Of a stretch of DNA of 64,000 nt, positions 42,508 to 51,759 are shown piece after piece. This DNA is from Bradyrhizobium sp. Ai1a-2 (GTDB lineage: Bacteria; Pseudomonadota; Alphaproteobacteria; Rhizobiales; Xanthobacteraceae). Location of the stretch: positions 62,001-126,000 of the forward strand of contig NZ_AUEZ01000016.1 of assembly GCF_000426245.1 (NCBI RefSeq), given 5' to 3'. Both the position numbers and the translations under genes were made by a program. Under the pieces are notes generated by a model, which made no database searches, had not been told where the DNA came from, and saw only the letters and a program-made list of their open reading frames with translations. Position 1 is the stretch's first letter, and each line of letters opens with the position of its first letter.

Positions 42508-43256
42508 GCAGCGGCTGCCTCTGTGTCGACGAGGGCGATGAAGACATCTTCGAGACTGGTGTCGCCTCGGCCATTCCGCTGGCGCAGTTCCGCAAGCGTG
42601 CCTTCGGCCACGAGCCTGCCCTTGGCGATGACGCCGATGCGGTCGGCCATCCGCTCGGCGACTTCAAGGATGTGCGTGGTCATGATCACGGTTGAGCCGG
42701 CGCGCACGCGTTCCTGCAACAGCCCCTTGACGTGGCGGGCGGAGAGTGCGTCGAGGCCGGTCAAGGGCTCGTCGAGGATGATCAGGCTGGGGTCGTGGAC
42801 CAGCGCGCCGGCCAGCGCCACCTTCTGGCGCATGCCCTTGGAAAATCCCTCGCAGCGTTCGTGCAGATGCGGTTCGAGCCCGAGCGAGACGAGGAGGTCC
42901 TGGGCTGACCGTTCGGAATGCTGGGGATCGATGCCCCAGAGGCCGGCGACGAATTCGAGATATTCGAGGGGGGTGAGCTTGTCGTAGATCATCGGCTCAT
43001 CCGATACCCAGGCCATGATCTGCTTGGCGGCGATCGGATCGGCGAGGGCATCGATGCCGAAGATCGACACCGCGCCGGCGTCGGGCCTGAGCAGGCCGGC
43101 GACCATCCGCAGCGTTGTGGTCTTGCCGGCGCCGTTCGGTCCGAGCAGCGCGTAGAACTCGCCGGCCCGCACGGTGAGATCGAGCGCGTCGACCGCCGGC
43201 CGGTCGAAACGCTTGGTTAACCCTCGCACTCCGAGTGCTGGCGAAACGGGCGTCAT
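42504..43256 (-). CDS. ABC transporter ATPase (ABC-2/DrrA-like)
   Basis: Cytoplasmic ATPase of 250 residues. Walker A is GPNGAGKTTTLRM, the signature is FSKGMRQKVALAGAL, Walker B is LIILDEPLTGLDALSA and the switch histidine is TTHILEVAERM. Start is the ATG at 43256 since MTPVSPALGVRGLTKRF begins the domain; the frame runs open upstream without a start site of its own. It pairs with the permease gene that overlaps its stop. The D-loop reads LTGLDA instead of the more common TSGLDP. Confidence 0.92.
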   Translation of the reverse strand: MTPVSPALGVRGLTKRFDRPAVDALDLTVRAGEFYALLGPNGAGKTTTLRMVAGLLRPDAGAVSIFGIDALADPIAAKQIMAWVSDEPMIYDKLTPLEYLEFVAGLWGIDPQHSERSAQDLLVSLGLEPHLHERCEGFSKGMRQKVALAGALVHDPSLIILDEPLTGLDALSARHVKGLLQERVRAGSTVIMTTHILEVAERMADRIGVIAKGRLVAEGTLAELRQRNGRGDTSLEDVFIALVDTEAAAA

Positions 43257-43420
43257 GATGCGGGGACGGTCCAGGTTGATGTCTGGTTGCGGACCATGGG
43301 CCGAAAAGCGTTTCGGCGCGGTGAATCGCAAGCCGCAAATCGCGGGCAATGCCGGAGAACGGCGGGCTGCGGCATTTCTGCGCAATTATGCCAGGCGGCG
43401 GGCACAGCGCTTGGTTGACT

Positions 43421-43437
43421 TTGGTTCATGCTTTGCG
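43421..43437 (+). promoter_or_regulatory. weak sigma-54-like sequence upstream of livH
   Basis: TTGGTTCATGCTTTGCG keeps the GG and GC pairs at the right distance and the TTTGC box, but the -24 block reads TTGGTTC instead of TTGGCAC. It lies 113 bases before the livH ATG. The 43257-43549 gap has no open frame. Confidence 0.25.
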
Positions 43438-43549
43438 CTCAAATCGCCGCCGGACACAGGCAGCTTCCAGCGCTCCCGAAAAGAGGAGGGCGGACGCGGG
43501 ATGCGACGAGCGATCGCCAAGAATCGCCGTGCATCGGGGAGGGAAAGCG

Positions 43550-44425
43550 ATGCTGGACTTCGTTCAGCAGCTCGTCAGCGGCATTGCGCTCGGCTGCGTC
43601 TACGGCCTGATCGCGCTTGGCTTCGTGCTGGTTTACAAGGCAACCGAGGTCGTCAATTTCGCCCAGGGCGATCTGATGATGCTGGGCGGCTTCTTCGCCT
43701 TCACCTTCATCGGCATGCTCGGCCTCAATTACTGGATCGGCTTCGCCGGCGCGGTGGCTGCGATGGCGCTGTTCGGTATGCTGGCGGAGCGGCTGGTGGT
43801 GCGGCCGATCCTCGGCTATCCCCAGTTCTCCATCATCATGGCGACCATCGGGCTCGGTTATTTCCTGCGCTCGGTCGCCGGCATCATCTGGGGCACCGAC
43901 GATTTCAAGATCGAGACGCCGTTCAGCCAGGGCGTCCTGCGCATCGGCAGCCTCGTGCTCGCCTACGACAAGCTGTCGGTGATCGCGGCGACGATCATCC
44001 TGTGCGCGCTGCTCTATCTGTTCTTCAACCGCACCACGCTCGGCACCGCGATGCGGGCGAGCTCGGAGAACATGCTGGCGGCCTATTACATGGGCATTCC
44101 CGTCAAGCGCGTGGTCTCGATCGTGTGGGCGATCTCGGCGGCTGTCGCCACCTGCGCCGGCGTGCTGCTGGCGCCGATCACCTTCATCCATTCCAATGTC
44201 GGCCTGGTGCTGGGATTGAAGGCGTTTCCGGCCGCCGTCCTCGGCGGCTTCGGATCGATCCCCGGCGCGGTGGTCGGTGGCGTGCTGATCGGGGTGATCG
44301 AGAGCATGGCGGGCTTCTACCTGCCGCAGGGGTGGAAGGACGTCGCGCCCTACATCGTGCTGCTCGCGGTGCTCTTGCTGAAGCCCGAAGGCCTGTTCGG
44401 CCTTCATGTGCGCAAGAAGGTTTGA
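43550..44425 (+). CDS. livH: branched-chain-type ABC transporter permease LivH
   Basis: Inner-membrane permease of 291 residues with about eight helices. The ATG at 43550 follows a purine-rich GGGAGGGAAAG and gives the usual LivH start MLDFVQQLVSGIALG. Characteristic segments are YKATEVVNFAQGDLMMLGGF, the ATIGLGYFLRS loop and the conserved GIPVKRVVSIVWAISA and GGFGSIPGAVVGG. First gene of livH-livM-livG-livF-ligase-livK. The frame is open far upstream but those residues have no similarity to the family. Confidence 0.94.
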   Translation: MLDFVQQLVSGIALGCVYGLIALGFVLVYKATEVVNFAQGDLMMLGGFFAFTFIGMLGLNYWIGFAGAVAAMALFGMLAERLVVRPILGYPQFSIIMATIGLGYFLRSVAGIIWGTDDFKIETPFSQGVLRIGSLVLAYDKLSVIAATIILCALLYLFFNRTTLGTAMRASSENMLAAYYMGIPVKRVVSIVWAISAAVATCAGVLLAPITFIHSNVGLVLGLKAFPAAVLGGFGSIPGAVVGGVLIGVIESMAGFYLPQGWKDVAPYIVLLAVLLLKPEGLFGLHVRKKV

Positions 44426-44430
44426 GCGGC

Positions 44431-45582
44431 ATGCGGTTCCTGTTCAAGACCGACTACGAAGACGACATCAAGCTGTTCCCGCATTCGGGTTACGTCTTCT
44501 CCTACGGCCTGTTGCTGGCGCTGCTCCTGATCGCGCCCCACGTGCTGTCGAGCTATCTGATGAGCCAGCTCGTCTTCGTCTGCATCTATGCGACAGTCGG
44601 CGTGGGCCTCTTGATCCTCACCGGCTTCACGGGGCAGGCGTCGCTGGGGCACGCGGCGTTTCTCGCCATCGGCGCCTACACAGCTGCCTATCTGCAGCAG
44701 TTCAACGTGCCATTTCCGGTCTATTTCCTGGCCGCAGGGCTGTTGACCGGCGTGGTCGGCGCGCTCGTCGGATTTCCGGCGCTGCGGCTGCAGGGCATCT
44801 ATCTCGTCATCGCCACCATCTCCTTTGCCTTCATCGTCGAGGAGATCCTGGCGCGCTGGGAGAGCGTGACCCATGGCAATGAGGGCATGCGGGTCAAGAC
44901 GCTCTATTTCCTCGGCACCGCGGTGCCGCGCGACGGGCCGACCTTCTACTATCTCTGCCTCGCGGTGCTGGTGCTGACCATCGTCGGTTCGCTGAATCTG
45001 CTGCGCTCGCCGACCGGCCGCGCCTTCGTTGCGATCCGCGACAGCGAGACGGCGGCCCGCAGCATGGGCATCAACGTCTCGCTCTACAAGGTGAAGTCGT
45101 TTGCGATCAGCGCCGCCATCACCGGCTTTGCCGGCGTCTTGTTCGCGCACAAGCTTTCCTTCATCAGCCCGGAAATGTTCACGCTGCAGCTCTCGATCGA
45201 GTTCATCATCGTGATCCTGATCGGCGGCACCTTCAGCCTGCATGGTGCGGTGCTAGGGGCGATCTTCCTGGTGATGATCGATCCGTTCCTGACTTACTTA
45301 AAGGACGACATGCCCGGCGTGATCGCAGGCCTCGCCGCGACCCTGGGCGCCGGCACCGAGCGCGCCGCGCATATCCAGGATGCAGTCGCGGCCTTTGCCT
45401 CCGCCAACGGCCTCAAGGGGGCGATCTACGGCATCATCATCGTGCTGTTCGTGCTGTTCGAGCCGCTCGGCCTTTACGGCCGCTGGCTGAAGATAAAGCT
45501 CTTCTTCCAGCTCTTTCCGCTCTACAAGCGCGCCACCTTCAAGCGGCAGAAGATCTACGTGAAATCGGAGCGGAACCGATGA
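44431..45582 (+). CDS. livM: branched-chain-type ABC transporter permease LivM
   Basis: Second permease, 383 residues, starting at ATG 44431, five bases after livH. It has about ten helices, with GFTGQASLGHAAFLAIGAY, the cytosolic loop NLLRSPTGRAFVAIRDSETAARSMGI and the conserved GIxGFAGVLFAHKLSFISPEMF-like segment. The C-terminal extension (from about 330) is basic. It overlaps the livG start by four bases. Confidence 0.94.
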   Translation: MRFLFKTDYEDDIKLFPHSGYVFSYGLLLALLLIAPHVLSSYLMSQLVFVCIYATVGVGLLILTGFTGQASLGHAAFLAIGAYTAAYLQQFNVPFPVYFLAAGLLTGVVGALVGFPALRLQGIYLVIATISFAFIVEEILARWESVTHGNEGMRVKTLYFLGTAVPRDGPTFYYLCLAVLVLTIVGSLNLLRSPTGRAFVAIRDSETAARSMGINVSLYKVKSFAISAAITGFAGVLFAHKLSFISPEMFTLQLSIEFIIVILIGGTFSLHGAVLGAIFLVMIDPFLTYLKDDMPGVIAGLAATLGAGTERAAHIQDAVAAFASANGLKGAIYGIIIVLFVLFEPLGLYGRWLKIKLFFQLFPLYKRATFKRQKIYVKSERNR

Positions 45583-46337
45583 GCTATTTCCGCGCCGACA
45601 ATCTCTCGCTTCATTTCGGCGGCCTCAAGGCAGTCGATGCCGTGAGCTTCGCGGTCGAGAAGGGCGAGATTCTCTCGATCATCGGGCCGAACGGCGCGGG
45701 AAAAAGCTCGATCTTCAACCTGATCTCGCGCATCTATCCGCCGACCTCGGGAAAGATCTTCTTCGAGGACCAGGACATCACCGAGCAGCCGGCCTACGAC
45801 ATCGCCAAGCTCGGCATTGCCCGCACCTTTCAGAACATCGAACTGTTCGAGAATGCGACGGTGCTGAACAATCTCCTGGTCGGCCGTCATCGCCATTCCA
45901 CCACGCAGCTCTGGCAGGAACTATTGTTCCTGCCGAGCGTGCGCGCGACAGAGAAGGTGCATCGCCGCCGCGTCGAACAGGTGATCGAATTCCTCGATCT
46001 CGAGCCTTACCGCGACAAGCTGATCTCCGGGCTTCCTTACGGTGTGCGCAAGGTGATCGAACTGGCCCGTGCGCTGTGCTCGGAGCCGAAGCTGATCCTG
46101 CTCGACGAGCCGTCGTCGGGGCTGAATGTGGAAGAGACCGACGACATGTCGTTCTGGATCCGCGACATGAAATCCGAGCTCGGCATTACCGTCCTGATGG
46201 TCGAGCACGATATGACATTGGTGAACCGCGTCTCCGATCGCGTCATCGCGCTGAACTATGGCCGGGTGCTGGCGATGGGCTCGCCTGCGGACGTGCAGCA
46301 GCATCCCGACGTCGTCGCGGCCTATCTCGGAGCGTGA
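45579..46337 (+). CDS. livG: ABC transporter ATPase LivG
   Basis: ATPase of 252 residues. Walker A is GPNGAGKSSIFNL, the Q-loop is TFQNIELFENATV (typical of LivG), Walker B is LILLDEPSSGLNVEET and the switch is VEHDMTLV. The signature loop before Walker B reads LPYGVRKVIELARAL, the usual LPYG form of LivG rather than LSGG. It overlaps livM by four bases, and livF starts four bases after its stop. Confidence 0.95.
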   Translation: MSYFRADNLSLHFGGLKAVDAVSFAVEKGEILSIIGPNGAGKSSIFNLISRIYPPTSGKIFFEDQDITEQPAYDIAKLGIARTFQNIELFENATVLNNLLVGRHRHSTTQLWQELLFLPSVRATEKVHRRRVEQVIEFLDLEPYRDKLISGLPYGVRKVIELARALCSEPKLILLDEPSSGLNVEETDDMSFWIRDMKSELGITVLMVEHDMTLVNRVSDRVIALNYGRVLAMGSPADVQQHPDVVAAYLGA

Positions 46338-46341
46338 TGCC

Positions 46342-47130
46342 ATGATCGCCACCGTCGTGCCCGAGACCATCCTGAAGCTCAGCAACATCGAGAGCTATTA
46401 CGGGCCGATCATGGCGATCCGCGGCATCAGCCTGGAAGTGCCGCGCGGCAGGATCGTCACGCTGCTGGGCGCCAACGGCGCCGGCAAGACCACGGTGCTG
46501 AAGACGATCTCCGGCATCCTCGATCCGCAGAAGGGCTCGATCGAATTTCTGGGCAAGCCGATCCAGCGCATGGAGGCGGACAAGATCGTGCGGCTGGGCT
46601 TGAGCCATGTGCCGGAAGGGCGCGAGGTGTTTCCGTTCCTGTCGGTGCGCGAGAACCTGATGATGGGCGCTTATCCGCGAAAGGACCGCGACGGCGTCGC
46701 CGAGGATTTGAACCGCGTCTACGGCTATTTCCCGCGGCTGAAGGAGCGGATCGATCAGCCGGCCGGCCAGCTCTCCGGCGGCGAGCAGCAGATGCTCGCG
46801 ATCGGGCGGGCGCTGATGAACCGGCCGACGCTGCTTCTCCTGGACGAACCATCGCTCGGGCTGTCACCGATCCTGGTGAAGGAGATCTTCACCATCATCC
46901 GCCGGGTCAATGAAGAGCAGGGCATGTCGATCCTGCTGGTCGAGCAGAACGCCAAGGTCGCGCTGGAGACGGCGCACTACGGCTATGTGCTGGAGATCGG
47001 CCGCATCGTGATGAACGACACCTGCGAACGGCTGATGCATTCCAAGGATATCCAGGAATTCTATCTCGGCGCCAAGGAGGCGGGTGCGCGGGGGGAGCGA
47101 CGTTGGAAAAAGAAGAAAACATGGCGTTGA
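46342..47130 (+). CDS. livF: ABC transporter ATPase LivF
   Basis: Second ATPase, 262 residues from the ATG at 46342 (the frame stays open upstream inside livG). Walker A is GANGAGKTTVLKT, followed by LSHVPEGREVFPFLSVRENL, typical of LivF; the signature is QLSGGEQQMLAIGRAL, and Walker B is LLLLDEPSLGLSP. The C-terminal tail is longer and basic (GERRWKKKKTWR). Together with livG it drives the two permeases. Confidence 0.95.
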   Translation: MIATVVPETILKLSNIESYYGPIMAIRGISLEVPRGRIVTLLGANGAGKTTVLKTISGILDPQKGSIEFLGKPIQRMEADKIVRLGLSHVPEGREVFPFLSVRENLMMGAYPRKDRDGVAEDLNRVYGYFPRLKERIDQPAGQLSGGEQQMLAIGRALMNRPTLLLLDEPSLGLSPILVKEIFTIIRRVNEEQGMSILLVEQNAKVALETAHYGYVLEIGRIVMNDTCERLMHSKDIQEFYLGAKEAGARGERRWKKKKTWR

Positions 47131-47219
47131 GAGGGACTTGGCGATAGATTGAAGGCCTGTCGCGGAAAGATCGGCGCAAAGCCGGCGGTCGCGACGGGCG
47201 AGGAGAGGAGGGAACGGGC

Positions 47220-49058
47220 ATGGCCGGACCGGCGGTGCTGACGGTCGCCGACACGATCGCGAGGAGTTTTCTGCTGGCGGTGGAGACGCGTGGCGACAAG
47301 CCTGCGATCCGCGAGAAGAAGTTCGGCATCTGGCAGCCGACGAGCTGGCGCGAGTGGCTGCAGATTTCCAAGGACATCGCCTACGGCCTGCATGCCGTCG
47401 GTTTCCGCCCCGGTGATGTCGCCTCCATCATCGCCAACGCAGTGCCGGAATGGGTCTATGCCGATATGGGCATCCTCTGCGCCGGGGGCGTCTCGTCCGG
47501 CATCTACCCGACGGACTCACCGGCCCAGGTCGAATATCTCATCAATGATTCCCGCACCCGCGTCGTCTTCGCGGAAGACGAGGAGCAGCTCGACAAGCTG
47601 CTCGCCTGTCGCTCGCGCTGCCCGACACTGGAGCGGATCATCGTCTTCGACATGGAGGGCTTGAGCGGCTTCTCCGATCCCATGGTGATGTCGCTTGCCG
47701 AATTCACCGCGCTGGGCCGCAATCATGCGCAGGACAATGAGGCGCTGTGGGACGAGATGATCGGAAGCCGGAGCAGCGGCGATCTTGCGATCCTCGTCTA
47801 TACCTCGGGCACTACGGGCCCGCCGAAAGGCGCGATGCATGCCAACCGCAGCGTGACGCATCAGATGCGCCACGCCAACGACCTCTACCCATCGACTGAT
47901 CACGAGGAGCGGCTGGTGTTCCTGCCGCTCTGTCACGTCGCCGAGCGCGTCGGCGGCTATTACACCTCGGTCGCACTCGGATCAGTGATGAATTTTGCCG
48001 AAAGCCCCGAGACCGTGCCGGACAATCTGCGCGAAGTGCAGCCGACCGCCTTCCTCGCCGTGCCAAGGGTGTGGGAGAAATTCTACTCCGGTATCACGAT
48101 CGCGCTGAAGGATGCGACCCCGTTCCAGAACTGGGTCTACCGCCGCGCGATGGCGATCGGCTATCGCATGACGGACTACCGGCTGGAAGGCGAGCAACCG
48201 CCGCTGCCACTACGCTTTGCCAACCAACTGGCCTATTGGCTGGTGTTCCGCAACATCCGCCGCATGCTCGGGCTCGACCGTTGCCGGATCGCGTTAACTG
48301 GCGCCGCGCCGATCGCACCTGACTTGATCCGCTGGTATCTCGCGCTCGGCATCGACATGTGCGAGGTCTATGGCCAGACCGAGAATTGCGGCGTCGCCAC
48401 CATCATGCCGACCGAGCGCATCAAGCTCGGCTCAGTCGGCAAGGCCGCGCCCTGGGGCGAGGTGATGACCTGCCCCAAGGGCGAGATCCTGATCCGCGGC
48501 GACTTCCTGTTCATGGGCTATCTCAACCAACCTGAAAAGACGCTCGAGACCATCGACGCCAGGGGTTGGTTGCATACCGGCGATGTCGGCACGATCGACA
48601 ATGAGGGCTACGTCAAGATCACCGACCGGATGAAGGACATCATCATCACGTCCGGCGGCAAGAACATCACGCCCTCGGAAATCGAGAACCAGCTCAAATT
48701 CTCGCCCTATGTTTCGGATGCGGTGGTGATCGGCGACAAGCGGCCTTACCTGACCTGCCTCGTGATGATCGACCAGGAGAATGTCGAGAAATACGCCCAG
48801 GATCATGACATCCCCTTCACCAATTACGCGAGCCTGTGCCGAGCGGCGGAGATCCAGGATCTGATCCACCGCGAGATCGAGGCCGTAAATGTCAATTTCG
48901 CGCGCGTCGAGACCATCAAGAAATTCTATCTGATCGAGCGCCAGCTCACGCCCGAGGATGAGGAGTTGACGCCGACCATGAAGCTGAAGCGCAGCTTCGT
49001 GAACAAGCGTTACGCCGTCGAGATCGAAGCGATGTACGGCGAACGCGCGGTTGCCTAG
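47220..49058 (+). CDS. acyl-CoA synthetase (AMP-forming, FadD/long-chain type)
   Basis: Adenylate-forming ligase of 612 residues that would activate a carboxylic acid to its CoA thioester. The core motifs are YTSGTTGPPKG (P-loop), YGQTENCGVATIM and the hinge TGDVGTIDNEGYVKITDR, with the late lysine region PTMKLKRSFVNKRY. It lies in the liv transport operon, 89 bases after livF and 78 before livK. Adding CoA right after import suits fatty, cyclic or aromatic acids, so the transporter probably does not carry leucine. The exact substrate is not readable. Confidence 0.9.
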   Translation: MAGPAVLTVADTIARSFLLAVETRGDKPAIREKKFGIWQPTSWREWLQISKDIAYGLHAVGFRPGDVASIIANAVPEWVYADMGILCAGGVSSGIYPTDSPAQVEYLINDSRTRVVFAEDEEQLDKLLACRSRCPTLERIIVFDMEGLSGFSDPMVMSLAEFTALGRNHAQDNEALWDEMIGSRSSGDLAILVYTSGTTGPPKGAMHANRSVTHQMRHANDLYPSTDHEERLVFLPLCHVAERVGGYYTSVALGSVMNFAESPETVPDNLREVQPTAFLAVPRVWEKFYSGITIALKDATPFQNWVYRRAMAIGYRMTDYRLEGEQPPLPLRFANQLAYWLVFRNIRRMLGLDRCRIALTGAAPIAPDLIRWYLALGIDMCEVYGQTENCGVATIMPTERIKLGSVGKAAPWGEVMTCPKGEILIRGDFLFMGYLNQPEKTLETIDARGWLHTGDVGTIDNEGYVKITDRMKDIIITSGGKNITPSEIENQLKFSPYVSDAVVIGDKRPYLTCLVMIDQENVEKYAQDHDIPFTNYASLCRAAEIQDLIHREIEAVNVNFARVETIKKFYLIERQLTPEDEELTPTMKLKRSFVNKRYAVEIEAMYGERAVA

Positions 49059-49136
49059 GCGAAGTCATAAGAACGCGAAGGGAGCCCAAAGGCCCGGTCC
49101 TTCGCTCGATATGGGCCACGGAGAGGAGGATCATTT

Positions 49137-50336
49137 ATGTCGAAAGCATTCAGGGCATTGAGCCTTGCGGTGGGTGCGCTGGCACTGACCCACCTGCCGG
49201 CGTCAGCGCAAACCAAAGTCACCAATGAAGGCATCTCGGCGAACGAGATCGTCATCGGCACCCATCAGGACCTGTCCGGTCCGATCAAGGTCTGGGGCGT
49301 GCCGGTCTCCAACGGCATGAAGATGGCGGTGGAGGAGATCAACGCCGCCGGCGGCATCAACGGCCGCAAGATCAAGATGATCCTCGAGGATAATGGCTAC
49401 GATCCGAAGAAGGCGGTGCTGGCCTCGCAGAAGATGGTCGAGCGCGACAAGATCTTCGCGATGATCGGCCCGATGGGCTCGCCGACCGTGCTGGCCGCGC
49501 AGGACGTGCTGTTCGACGCCGGCGTGCTCCAGCTGTTCCCGCTGACGGCGGCCGAATTCACCTTCAAGTTCGATCCGAGCAAGCCGCAGGAGCGGCTGAA
49601 GTTCAACAACCTGCTGCCTTATGTGGAAAGCACGCGCGCCGCGCTCAAATATATGGTCGAGCTGAAGAACCCGAAGAAGCCCTGCATCATGCATCAGGAT
49701 GACGAGTACGGCAAAAACGTGCTCGACGGCTTCACCCAGCAGCTTACCGCGATGAAGCTGCAGCCGGCCTCGATCACGAGCTACAAGCGCGGCGCCTCCG
49801 ACTTCAGCGCCCAGGTCGCCAAGATGAAATCGGACGGCTGCGATCTCGTCGTGCTCGGCACCGTGATCCGTGAGACCATCGGCGCAATGAGCGAAGCCAA
49901 GAAGCTCGGCTGGGACGTGACCTTCCTCGGCGCGACACCGACCAACGTGCTCGAAGTGCCGGCGCTCGGCAAGGAAGCGGTGGAGGGCCTCTATGCGGCG
50001 TCCGGATTCGAGATTCCTTATGAGGACACCGCCAAGGGCAAGGTGAAGGACTGGCTCGTCAACTACAAGAAAATGTTCGGGACCGATGCCAACACGCAGG
50101 CGATCATCGGCTACAACGCGGTGATGACGTTTGCCTTCTATGCGCAGCAGGCGGGCAAGGAGTTGACCGGCCAGAAGATGCTGGATTCGCTCGAGTCAGG
50201 CGAAAAGTTCCTCGACATCTTCAGTTCGCCGCCGACCAAGTTCTCCAAGACCGACCACCTCGCCAACACCATTACCCAGGTGCAGCAGATCAAGAACGGC
50301 CGCTGGGTGCTGACGAAGGACAGCCTGTCGTTCTGA
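49137..50336 (+). CDS. livK: LivK-type periplasmic substrate-binding protein
   Basis: Periplasmic binding protein of 399 residues with a signal peptide (SKAFRALSLAVGALALTHLPASAQ). The mature part begins IVIGTHQDLSGPIKVWG, the usual type I binding-protein opening, followed by INAAGGINGRKIKMILEDNGYDP. Ribosome binding site GAGAGGAGGA lies eight bases before the ATG. Last gene of the operon; its stop is followed by a palindromic repeat which probably ends transcription. Confidence 0.95.
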   Translation: MSKAFRALSLAVGALALTHLPASAQTKVTNEGISANEIVIGTHQDLSGPIKVWGVPVSNGMKMAVEEINAAGGINGRKIKMILEDNGYDPKKAVLASQKMVERDKIFAMIGPMGSPTVLAAQDVLFDAGVLQLFPLTAAEFTFKFDPSKPQERLKFNNLLPYVESTRAALKYMVELKNPKKPCIMHQDDEYGKNVLDGFTQQLTAMKLQPASITSYKRGASDFSAQVAKMKSDGCDLVVLGTVIRETIGAMSEAKKLGWDVTFLGATPTNVLEVPALGKEAVEGLYAASGFEIPYEDTAKGKVKDWLVNYKKMFGTDANTQAIIGYNAVMTFAFYAQQAGKELTGQKMLDSLESGEKFLDIFSSPPTKFSKTDHLANTITQVQQIKNGRWVLTKDSLSF

Positions 50337-50345
50337 GGGGGGCGT

Positions 50346-50419
50346 AAGCGAAGCGAAGCAATCCATGCCGCCACGGGCGGAGAGATGGATTGCTTCGTCG
50401 CTGCGCTCCTCGCAATGAC
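50346..50419. repeat. AAGCGAAGCAATCCA palindromic repeat
   Basis: Arms around AAGCGAAGCGAAGCAATCCAT and ATGGATTGCTTCG, ending TCCTCGCAATGAC. Same family as 40901 and 59736. It separates the convergent livK and LapG-like genes. Confidence 0.75.
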
Positions 50420-50424
50420 AGTGG

Positions 50425-51159
50425 TTAGTGCAGCGCGGCCTCGGCCACTAACGGCATGTCGGTGTAACGTCGCACACCGGCCTCATCGATCACGAAGGTC
50501 GAGCGGTAGTTCCTGACGTCGCTATCGGCGACCATCATCATGCGGCGGTTGTCCAGCGTCAGCCACTGGTCGTCGAGCCGGGCAGCCGTCACCGCATGAT
50601 CCTCGCCACGCAACGTGTCATGCATGATCACGATCCGCAGGTCCTCCGCCGCCATGCCGGCCAGACGCAGCGCGACGAATTTGGCGATGGCGTAGTCCTC
50701 GCAATCACCGGCGCCGTTCGCAAAGGTCATCAGCGGCGAAGCCCAGACGTCGATTGCGCCATATTGCACGAGGTCGTCCGCGGGCCTGATCGCGAGATTG
50801 ACAGCGCGGTTGACTTCGCCGAGCCGGCCGCGGCCGTCGCGAACCTTCGCGTCGTCGACGACGGCAAGAAATTTCAGCGCGGCGGGCGAGACGCAGCCGT
50901 CGCGGTCGCCCTCGCATAGCGCAAGCTGCACCAGATCATCGGCGAGCCGCCGCTGCAGGCCGAGCCATTTGTCGCGCAATCCGCCTTCTGAGAGGATGGC
51001 GGTCGCGCGCCCGAACGGCTCGATCGATTTCTTGATCAGGACCGCGCCCCCAGGCGACAGCAGCGTCCCCGCGCTGACCTGTGCCGCCGGTGCAAGCCAA
51101 AGCAGGCCAAAGGCCAGCATGAGCGCGCGTAGCGCGCCCGAACAACCGAATATTCCCAT
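50425..51159 (-). CDS. LapG-like transglutaminase-fold cysteine peptidase
   Basis: Exported cysteine protease of the bacterial transglutaminase-like family (BTLCP), 244 residues from the ATG at 51159; the signal peptide is about 1-30. The catalytic triad is visible: C153 (NGAGDCEDYAIAKF), H188 (GEDHAVTAARL) and D203 (TLDNRR). In Pseudomonas the family member LapG releases the adhesin LapA by cutting after an Ala-Ala motif near its N-terminus under LapD/c-di-GMP control. The gene is divergent from a giant FecR/RTX protein that has such a motif near residue 106, making a protease-substrate pair likely. No LapD homologue is in the window. Confidence 0.88.
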   Translation of the reverse strand: MGIFGCSGALRALMLAFGLLWLAPAAQVSAGTLLSPGGAVLIKKSIEPFGRATAILSEGGLRDKWLGLQRRLADDLVQLALCEGDRDGCVSPAALKFLAVVDDAKVRDGRGRLGEVNRAVNLAIRPADDLVQYGAIDVWASPLMTFANGAGDCEDYAIAKFVALRLAGMAAEDLRIVIMHDTLRGEDHAVTAARLDDQWLTLDNRRMMMVADSDVRNYRSTFVIDEAGVRRYTDMPLVAEAALH

Positions 51160-51759
51160 TTGACACCCCCTGTCCGGGCATCGGCGGCGTTCGCCAGCGC
51201 GTGACCGGATCGTTTCGTGGGGAGAGGATTGCGCGAGCGCGCTTGCGATCTGTTTAAGGAGGGACGACTGGGCCCGTAGAAATGCGGAAGACGCTGAAGC
51301 CGGTCTCGCCAAACCTTCGAAAATTTTATCGACCTCGCTAATCCCCAGAGTCGAACCTTCTTGGGGGTGGCGATGTCTTATCCTTGATGTCTGCTTAACA
51401 GGCAGACGACCTTTCTGCGCGTATGGCTAACGAGGGCAGCTCTTCAGTCGATCCGTAATCTACATCACATCGGTCGCCCGAACGGCGGTGTAGCTTCGAC
51501 CGGCTGGCCGGCAGTCAAAATATCCTTCCACATCAATAAGTAATTGAATTCCCTTCAACTTTCCACGAATTAAAGGGGGCGGCATGCGCTCTTCGGGCAA
51601 CGACTTGCGTCAGATGAAATCTGCTTCGCGCCAGGCTGGACGAAGATTTCCCGACCATGCTGCCAATTGGCCTCGCACCCGGTGCGTGCTTTCACATGGT
51701 TTCTGCTAATGCTATGTAGGTTTGTCTGACGAAATTTGCATTTTTATTAACTATTTCTG
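51160..51759. other. 600-base AT-richer divergent regulatory region
   Basis: Non-coding by most signs, of clearly lower GC than the neighbours. It contains a hairpin GTCTGC/GCAGAC at 51389-51407 and an unconvincing 41-codon frame at 51584-51709 preceded by AAAGGGGGCGGC, which could be a leader peptide. I see no clear sigma-54 or Fnr-type site. The length suggests complex control of the RTX gene. Confidence 0.5.

Noticed and set aside
39904..42987. 1027-codon plus-strand frame
   Set aside because: It crosses the MBL and ABC-2 genes on the other strand and shows only H/R/D/Q-rich shadow sequence.
51584..51709. 41-codon frame with a purine-rich upstream sequence in the RTX leader
   Set aside because: No hydrophobic or conserved feature and no known leader function; noted within the gap but not listed as a gene.
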